NCBI RefSeq assembly: GCF_036898825.1
Contig: NZ_JARUND010000002.1
Coordinates: forward strand, 682,001-746,000
Origin: Streptomyces sp. B21-083
GTDB lineage: Bacteria; Actinomycetota; Actinomycetes; Streptomycetales; Streptomycetaceae
DNA: 64,000 nucleotides
Reading direction: 5' to 3'
Part shown: in pieces, positions 59,647 to 64,000 of the stretch
Position numbering within the stretch: position 1 is the stretch's first letter
How the letters are laid out: every line of letters begins with the position of its first letter
The notes under the pieces: model-generated
The model's database searches: none
Seen by the model: the letters and a program-made list of their open reading frames with translations, nothing else
What the model was told of the DNA's origin: nothing
Translations under genes and position numbers: made by a program

Positions 59647-60969
59647 GTGAAGGTTCAGTTGGTGCGCTCCGCCCGACGCAACGAACCATGGGCCTTCCTC
59701 CCTCCGGATGCGCGGCCTGCCGCACCGCCGCGGGTCCACTTCGAGCCGATCGCCTCGGGCGACGTACTGCTCGGCTTCCGTGACTCGGAGACGGCCCGCC
59801 GGATCCGCCGGCACTACAACGACGCCGTGGCCATCGACATGGAGAGCCACGGCGTCACCCACGCGGCCAGGATGAACCGCGCGGTACGGGCTCTCTCCAT
59901 CCGCGGCATCAGCGACCTCGCCGACGCGGACAAGGCCACGCGCGACGCCGCCGGCTCCCAGGAGACCGCGGCGCGGCACGCCGCGGCCTTCGCACTGCGA
60001 GTACTGCGCGACCTGCGACCCGCCGGGCGACCGGCCCAGGCGCGGCCTCCGGGGCCCGCCGTCATCGTGGTGTCCGGCCCCGACCGTGACCCCGGCCCAG
60101 CGGCCTGGGACAGCCGACCTGTCATCAGGGTCGAGGGACGGGAGTACCTGCTCTACGAAGGCCCTGGAGACCTCCTTCACGAGTCGCGGGACGGCGACGT
60201 GCTACGGCGTCAGGCCGTGGCGCGGGTGGTGTCTGACGGGGACACCACCCGCGGCACCTACGCCTGGCTGCGCCAGGTCGAGTGGACACGGCCTCTGCCC
60301 GGCCCGGGCCGCTTCGACCCTCTGGCCGCGCTCGAACAGGAAGCCCGGCTGTGCCGTGGTCTCCGCGGCCCTGACGTCGTACAGCTGACCCGTAGCGGGA
60401 ACACCGCCACTCTCGCTCTGGCCTGGCCCGGCGACCCCGAGCTCGGCCGCCCCCTGAAGACCCTCCACGAGCTGCTGCCCGAACCTGCGGTGCCGACGGA
60501 TCCACTGCGCCTGTGGTCAATCGTCAGAGGGCTCGCCCAAGTTGCCGAGGTCCTTGAGCGGCTGAGTGGCGAGCGGTTGTCGCACCGGGCGCTCCAGCCG
60601 ACCGTGGTCGTCATGCACCGACCACACATGGTGCTGCGGGACTTCGGTCTCGCCACCGTGCCACCACGGCCGGGCGAGAACCCCGGTCCCTATCAGGCGC
60701 CGGAGCAGCGGTACGGCTCCGGCGTCCGCCCCGGGCCCGCCACCGACGTCTACCAACTGGGCGCACTGCTGTACCGCGCGCTGACCGGCCGCGTCCCCGA
60801 GCCCGGGCTGCCTCCCTACCGCGGCTCGGCCTCCGTACCGGACGGTCTTGTCCATGCGGTCGCCGAGGCCCTGCGGGAGGACCCAGGGGGCCGACCAGCC
60901 GTCCGCACGCTGCGCCTCGCTCTACTCGCCGCCGCACGCGAGCTGATGTCAGTCCCGCCCCCGCGCTGA
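59647..60969 (+). CDS. Truncated nucleoside-phosphorylase domain fused to a pseudokinase
   Basis: A 440-aa protein. Residues about 30-120 match the C-terminal half of MTA/SAH-nucleosidase-type phosphorylases: VHFEPIASGDVLL, AVAIDMESHGVTHAAR with the ribose-binding Glu, and ALSIRGISDLAD with the catalytic Asp. The N-terminal half of that fold is missing, and an in-frame TAA at 59626 prevents an upstream start. Residues about 165-440 form a protein-kinase-like domain. The usual Lys is not evident and HRD is LSHRALQPTVVVM, but DFG (LRDFGLATVP) and APE (YQAPEQRYG) remain, so it is probably a pseudokinase. Kinases and phosphorylases in this mix occur in bacterial conflict operons. The GTG has no clear ribosome site. 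Confidence 0.75.
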   Translation: MKVQLVRSARRNEPWAFLPPDARPAAPPRVHFEPIASGDVLLGFRDSETARRIRRHYNDAVAIDMESHGVTHAARMNRAVRALSIRGISDLADADKATRDAAGSQETAARHAAAFALRVLRDLRPAGRPAQARPPGPAVIVVSGPDRDPGPAAWDSRPVIRVEGREYLLYEGPGDLLHESRDGDVLRRQAVARVVSDGDTTRGTYAWLRQVEWTRPLPGPGRFDPLAALEQEARLCRGLRGPDVVQLTRSGNTATLALAWPGDPELGRPLKTLHELLPEPAVPTDPLRLWSIVRGLAQVAEVLERLSGERLSHRALQPTVVVMHRPHMVLRDFGLATVPPRPGENPGPYQAPEQRYGSGVRPGPATDVYQLGALLYRALTGRVPEPGLPPYRGSASVPDGLVHAVAEALREDPGGRPAVRTLRLALLAAARELMSVPPPR

Positions 60970-60981
60970 GGAGCGTCACCC

Positions 60982-61242
60982 ATGTCCATCGCCACCGTCA
61001 CCTTGCGGGCTCCACTGGTGCTCGTCCCGGGGCGCGGCCTTGACGAACAGCTCCGTACCAAAGCTGAATCCAGCGCGGGCATGCCGCCCCACGTGTCGCA
61101 GATCGTCCGCGATCTGAACCAGCTCGAAGGCGGCGCCGCCGTGAGTGTGAGCCCGGCGAACGGCAGGTACAAAGCATCGTTGCTGGTTCACACGCGCACG
61201 TATCGCTTGCGCCTCGAGGCCACGAACCGAGGTACCGGCTGA
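60982..61242 (+). CDS. Small CU044_2847-like protein
   Basis: The 86-aa protein begins MSIATVTLRAPLVLVPGRGL, with Gly/Asp loops and SQIVRDLNQLEGGAAVSVSP. It ends in a strand pair (YKASLLVHTRTYRLRLEATN). It resembles, from memory, small proteins of the CU044_2847 family that accompany trypsin-like, kinase or AAA components in actinobacterial conflict systems; their function is unknown. ATG follows GGAG by 9 bp, 12 bp after the pseudokinase gene. Its TGA overlaps the ATG of the third gene (TGATGA), which the intron splits. Confidence 0.6.
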   Translation: MSIATVTLRAPLVLVPGRGLDEQLRTKAESSAGMPPHVSQIVRDLNQLEGGAAVSVSPANGRYKASLLVHTRTYRLRLEATNRGTG

Positions 61243-61245
61243 TGA

Positions 61246-61337
61246 GTCGGCACGGAGCGCGGTGCCGGTGTTGCCATCGGTCCGTTTCTCCGTGCCGCTC
61301 GCCGAACCCGGCGTGCGGCTCTCACCGCACCGGGCTC
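61246..61337 (-). ncRNA. Group II intron domains V and VI
   Basis: Domain V (61337-61304 on the minus strand) folds as an 8-bp stem gagcccgg/ccgggttc, a small ACG bulge, an upper stem gcggt/gccgc and a GAGA (GNRA) tetraloop; the AGC triad is in the lower stem. Domain VI follows with a 9-bp basal stem (ctccgtgcc / ggcacggag on the plus strand, 61288-61296 and 61249-61257). The stem and short tail reach the 3' end at 61246. The branch-point A could not be fixed. Confidence 0.8.
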
Positions 61338-61354
61338 TCCACGGTCTCTGCCGT

Positions 61355-62818
61355 TCAAGCGTGGTTGAGTGTCCAGGGATTGGGGATCGTGTTGCCCCGG
61401 TAGCGATAGCGGGTGACCGCCGTCGAGACCATGGGGAACAGTTCGATCCCGTCCGCCGAGAGCCTGTGCCACCGGCCGTTGCGGTCGGTGAAGCGTCGGC
61501 GGACGTCCTTCCACCTCCAGCGGTGCAGCACCATCCACCAGCTGGTCACCCGTCGCCATACGAACTGGTCCAGGGCTTTCAGCGTGGTCTTGCATACCGC
61601 ATGCTTGAAGTAGTTGACCCAGCCGCGCAGAATCGAGTTGATCCTCTTGAGCACGGTCCCCGGGTCCTGCTGCGACGTTCTGTTCGTCAGGGCACGGATC
61701 TTGTCCTTCAAGTGCCGGATGGGCCTCTCGGCGATGAAGGTGTAGACGTACCACTTGTTCGAGCCTCGCTTGCGGCGCCACTGGATGTGGAACCCCAGGA
61801 AGTCGAACCCGTCCGACATGTGCACGATCTGGGTCTTGGCCGGTGACAGCCTCAGCCCGAGAGGGTGCAGTACGTCGGCGATGTCCTCGCGCAGGCGGGC
61901 GACGTCGTCACGGCTGCCGTCGACCAGCACAACGAAATCGTCCGCGTAGCGGACGATGCGCCAGTTCGGGCGGCCGTGGTGACGGTGGTGCGCCCGCCTG
62001 CCTCTGGTGGACATCCGACCGCCTGGTTCCCACGGCCCCATCACGTGCTCGTCGAGCTCGGACAGAGCGATGTTCGCCAGAAGCGGGGAGAGGATGCCGC
62101 CCTGCGGGGTGCCGGTGAAGGTCTCTTCGCGGCCGCCGCCCTCGGTGAGGGCGCCGGCCTTGAGGAACGCCTTGACCAGCCGCAGCACACGCTTGTCCTT
62201 GACCCTCGCGCGCACCCGGTCCAGCAGGGCCGTGTGGTCGATGGAGTCAAAACACGCCTCGATGTCCGCGTCCAGCACCCAGCGATAGCCGTTGGTGCCG
62301 TAGCGGTGGATCTCGGCGATCGCGTCGTGTGCGCGCCGCATGGGCCGGAAACCGTAGGAGACCGGCAGGAAGTCGGCCTCGAAAATCGGCTCCAGCACCA
62401 GTTTGAGGGCTGCCTGGACCACACGGTCGGAGACGGTCGGGATGCCGAGCTTGCGCACCTTCCCGCTCCCGCCGGGTTTGGGGATCTTGCGCTCGCGCAC
62501 CGGCAGCGGGCGAAATTCACCCGTCTTCAGTACGCGTCGTAGGTCCTCCAGGTAGCCCGGGAGGCCGAGTTCCCGTTCAACGTTGACGACGGTGAGGCCG
62601 TCGACGCCCGGGGTCCGGGCTCCCTTGTTTCCCGCGACCCGTTCGAACGCCACGAGCAGCGTCGCCGGGTCGCATACGAGGTTGAACAGATCGTCGAACC
62701 TGCGGCCATGGTCGGCCGCCGCCCAACGGTGAAGCTTGGTCTGCATCCCCGATACCCGCTGGTGAGACCCCAACGGGGCCTCGGGAGCACTGCTGTTCAG
62801 CAGCGCGTCTTTCGGCAT
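61355..62818 (-). CDS. ltrA: Group II intron reverse transcriptase/maturase
   Basis: The 487-aa protein has RT blocks: NKGARTPGVDGLTVVNVERE (about 54-73), VRKLGIPTVSDRVVQAALKL, SYGFRPMRRAHDAIAEIHRY, GTPQGGILSPLLANIALSEL, the catalytic YADDFVVLV and LSPAKTQIVHMSDGFDFLGF. The maturase (X) domain is near 380-450 (LKRINSILRGWVNYFKHAVC, TWWMVLHRW-like region). No HNH endonuclease domain follows, so mobility may rely on nicks at replication forks or single-stranded targets. AAGGAGG precedes the ATG at 62818. Catalytic residues are intact, so the intron may be active. Confidence 0.92.
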   Translation of the reverse strand: MPKDALLNSSAPEAPLGSHQRVSGMQTKLHRWAAADHGRRFDDLFNLVCDPATLLVAFERVAGNKGARTPGVDGLTVVNVERELGLPGYLEDLRRVLKTGEFRPLPVRERKIPKPGGSGKVRKLGIPTVSDRVVQAALKLVLEPIFEADFLPVSYGFRPMRRAHDAIAEIHRYGTNGYRWVLDADIEACFDSIDHTALLDRVRARVKDKRVLRLVKAFLKAGALTEGGGREETFTGTPQGGILSPLLANIALSELDEHVMGPWEPGGRMSTRGRRAHHRHHGRPNWRIVRYADDFVVLVDGSRDDVARLREDIADVLHPLGLRLSPAKTQIVHMSDGFDFLGFHIQWRRKRGSNKWYVYTFIAERPIRHLKDKIRALTNRTSQQDPGTVLKRINSILRGWVNYFKHAVCKTTLKALDQFVWRRVTSWWMVLHRWRWKDVRRRFTDRNGRWHRLSADGIELFPMVSTAVTRYRYRGNTIPNPWTLNHA

Positions 62819-63413
62819 TGCAGCCTCCTTCCCTTCTCGAAACCGCTGCCGCCCTTCCCCATGTGCCGGGCTCTCCCCGGCTCGGAGTACTACGGCGGCT
62901 CCGCCCCGTCCCGGCCCGATCGGCCGACGATGGACCCAGCCCATCCGCCGTGCTGGAGGCGCGGTTTGAGGGCGGGGGCCGGGACGGTTCCCGTGTTCAC
63001 TCGCTGTTCGATCGTCGGAGTAGGAGCCCGGCTATGCCCCCGCGGCCTCGCCACGGCTACCCCGCAGCACTTCACCGTGGCCTCCCCGCGCGACCGAAGT
63101 AGACCGCGCGGAAAGTTCCCCGCCAACGGACCAACCAGCGGGGACGCACCGCATCCAGCCCAGATCCACCAGGTTCGAGCTGGCGTGCCTTAAGGAGGCG
63201 TAGACGCCGGTTCCTCGCGTACTCCTCTCCGTCTCGCTCGCCGGACCCGCACCATCTGGCAGTACTGGCACGTCCCGGCTTTGTCAGGGCTGCTTCCCGC
63301 CCTCCCCGGCACCTCCCGGGTCAGGCTGCCCCCAGCTTCAACCGCCCTGCTGCGACAGCGCGGCGGTGGTGGTCTTTCACCTCCACTCGAACAACAAGCG
63401 CCTCACGGCGCAC

Positions 63414-64000
63414 ACCTCGTCAAGCACATCGATCCGCTCCGCCTCGCCGATCACGCGCGTCTCGCGCGCTCCTGCCTCCTGGTGCGCCCGCGGTCCTGGC
63501 AGCTGGTGTTCGAACTGATGGCTGTGCCCGAGGGCTCGGACGCCCAGTGGCAGGACCTTGAGAAGGCCTGGCAGAGCCTTGGCCAAGCACAGACGCAGCA
63601 GCGGGAAACGCCTTCCGTCAGCGAAGCCCAGTCGGAATTCCTCGACACGGTGGACCGGCTGATCGACGCGACCGAGGAGATCACCACCCGGGAGGAGCGC
63701 GCGGCCGCCCCGTTCCCGTATCAGCGCCTCACGACCACAGGAGGCAAGCGCAGCAGCACTCCGCAGTCGGTCTACGAATTCCACCTCGTCGGGCCGGAGC
63801 TACCGCCGGCCGGCGCCTTCGTCCGCATACAGGGCGACACGGAGAGCCGGGGGAAAGTGAACCGAGCGGCGGGACGTTCCGTCACTGTCCGCTTCGATCA
63901 GCCCGTGTCGTGGGAGCGGCTGCCGGCGCGCGGTGCTCTGGAACTCATCCCGAGCAGCGTGATCTTCAACAAGCAGCGACAGGCCTCCGCACGTGGGGCA
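63414..64000 (+). pseudogene. Third gene of the pseudokinase operon, cut at codon 2 by the intron; partial
   Basis: The frame from 63414 is open to the window end. If joined to ATGA at 61242-61245 it reads MNLVKHIDPLRLADHARLAR, with later blocks DTVDRLIDATEEITTREER and VYEFHLVGPELPPAGAFVRI, QGDTESRGKVNRAAG, and SWERLPARGALELIPSSVIF NKQRQ. The last parts resemble the region before the ATPase core of large AAA/SF1-helicase-like proteins, but no Walker A box is in view, so this is a weak guess. Without the intron its start would overlap the previous stop (TGATGA). Expression could restart from internal GTG or ATG codons (63482, 63518). Native function is likely impaired. Confidence 0.7.

Larger units (their letters stand above)
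61246..63413 (-). mobile_element. Group II intron, antisense in a host gene
   Basis: Minus-strand intron of about 2168 bp. The 5' end (63413 downward) reads GTGCGCCGTGAGG, matching the GUGYG rule; the 3' end (61250 to 61246) is CCGAC, matching the AY rule. Long leftward structure from 63413 to 62819 would be domains I-III and encodes nothing else. The maturase lies in domain IV. Removing 61246-63413 joins ATGA to ACCTCGTCAAG and gives one open frame (MNLVKHIDPLRLAD...). The intron opposes host transcription and so cannot splice from the host mRNA. Endpoints may shift by 2 bp because GTGTG at 63415 also fits. Confidence 0.85.

Noticed and set aside
63194-63413. Extension of the right-end plus-strand frame into the intron
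   Set aside because: The frame is open by chance; the codons lie within intron domain I, lack a start with ribosome site and do not continue the protein's character.
63377-63784. 135-aa minus-strand ORF at the right end
   Set aside because: It crosses the intron 5' end and lies antisense to the split gene; composition is that of a shadow frame.
1-64000. CRISPR arrays, tRNA or rRNA genes, integrase attachment sites
   Set aside because: No regularly spaced repeats, cloverleaf-like sequences, rRNA signatures or tRNA-end duplications were noticed on reading both strands.

Overview
The window reads as a chromosomal segment of a Streptomyces or close relative. GC content is very high, codon third positions are almost all G or C, GTG starts and 1-4 bp stop/start overlaps are common, twin-arginine secreted glycosidases are present, and one intergenic stretch matches a repeat I know as common in Streptomyces. 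No rRNA, tRNA, CRISPR array, phage or conjugative module was seen.

Layout. 0-6.4 kb: the tail of a BNR-repeat protein, uracil-DNA glycosylase, a CbiX-like protein that appears to lack its metal ligands, a FUSC membrane protein divergent from an Lrp/AsnC regulator, a LysR-type effector-binding protein without its HTH next to a DUF5997 gene, and a PucR regulator remnant. 6.4-12.3 kb: a large exported GH2 beta-galactosidase with an inserted LamG domain, an amidohydrolase, and gene debris (RpiR/MurR regulator, betaine-type solute-binding protein, GH62 arabinofuranosidase). 12.3-19 kb: a steroid-type catabolic cluster resembling ipdAB, ipdC, an enoyl-CoA hydratase, two acyl-CoA dehydrogenases and an SDR, divergently arranged around a palindromic operator. 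It is followed by a P450 lacking the canonical ExxR motif and an NDH-2-like flavoprotein.

22.2-52.3 kb is an exopolysaccharide locus of the Wzx/Wzy type. It has a priming sugar transferase, two DegT aminotransferases, two hexapeptide acetyltransferases, a Gfo/Idh/MocA dehydrogenase, a nucleotide-sugar dehydrogenase, a 2-epimerase and a sugar epimerase. It also has a WecG/TagA-type and four GT2 glycosyltransferases, a flippase, three Wzz-like domains (one fused to an O-antigen-ligase/Wzy domain) and large secreted proteins. Together the genes can supply every step of the known Wbp/Wlb route to UDP-2,3-diacetamido-mannuronic acid, and part of a second amino-sugar route.

52.4-59.4 kb is a sugar-scavenging operon read leftward: a ROK repressor, a tiny ORF, a GH27 alpha-galactosidase with CBM35, a GH95 fucosidase-like enzyme and a GDSL hydrolase. 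Its promoter looks leaderless and carries an 18-bp motif that recurs in front of the GH2 gene 49 kb away.

59.6-64 kb may be a conflict or signalling operon. It has a truncated nucleoside-phosphorylase domain fused to a pseudokinase, a small CU044_2847-like protein, and a third gene split at its second codon by an antisense group II intron (about 2.17 kb, own maturase). The intron ends can be set so that removing it restores one reading frame that starts in a TGATGA overlap with the upstream gene. Function assignments come from reading motifs by eye; no database search was run.
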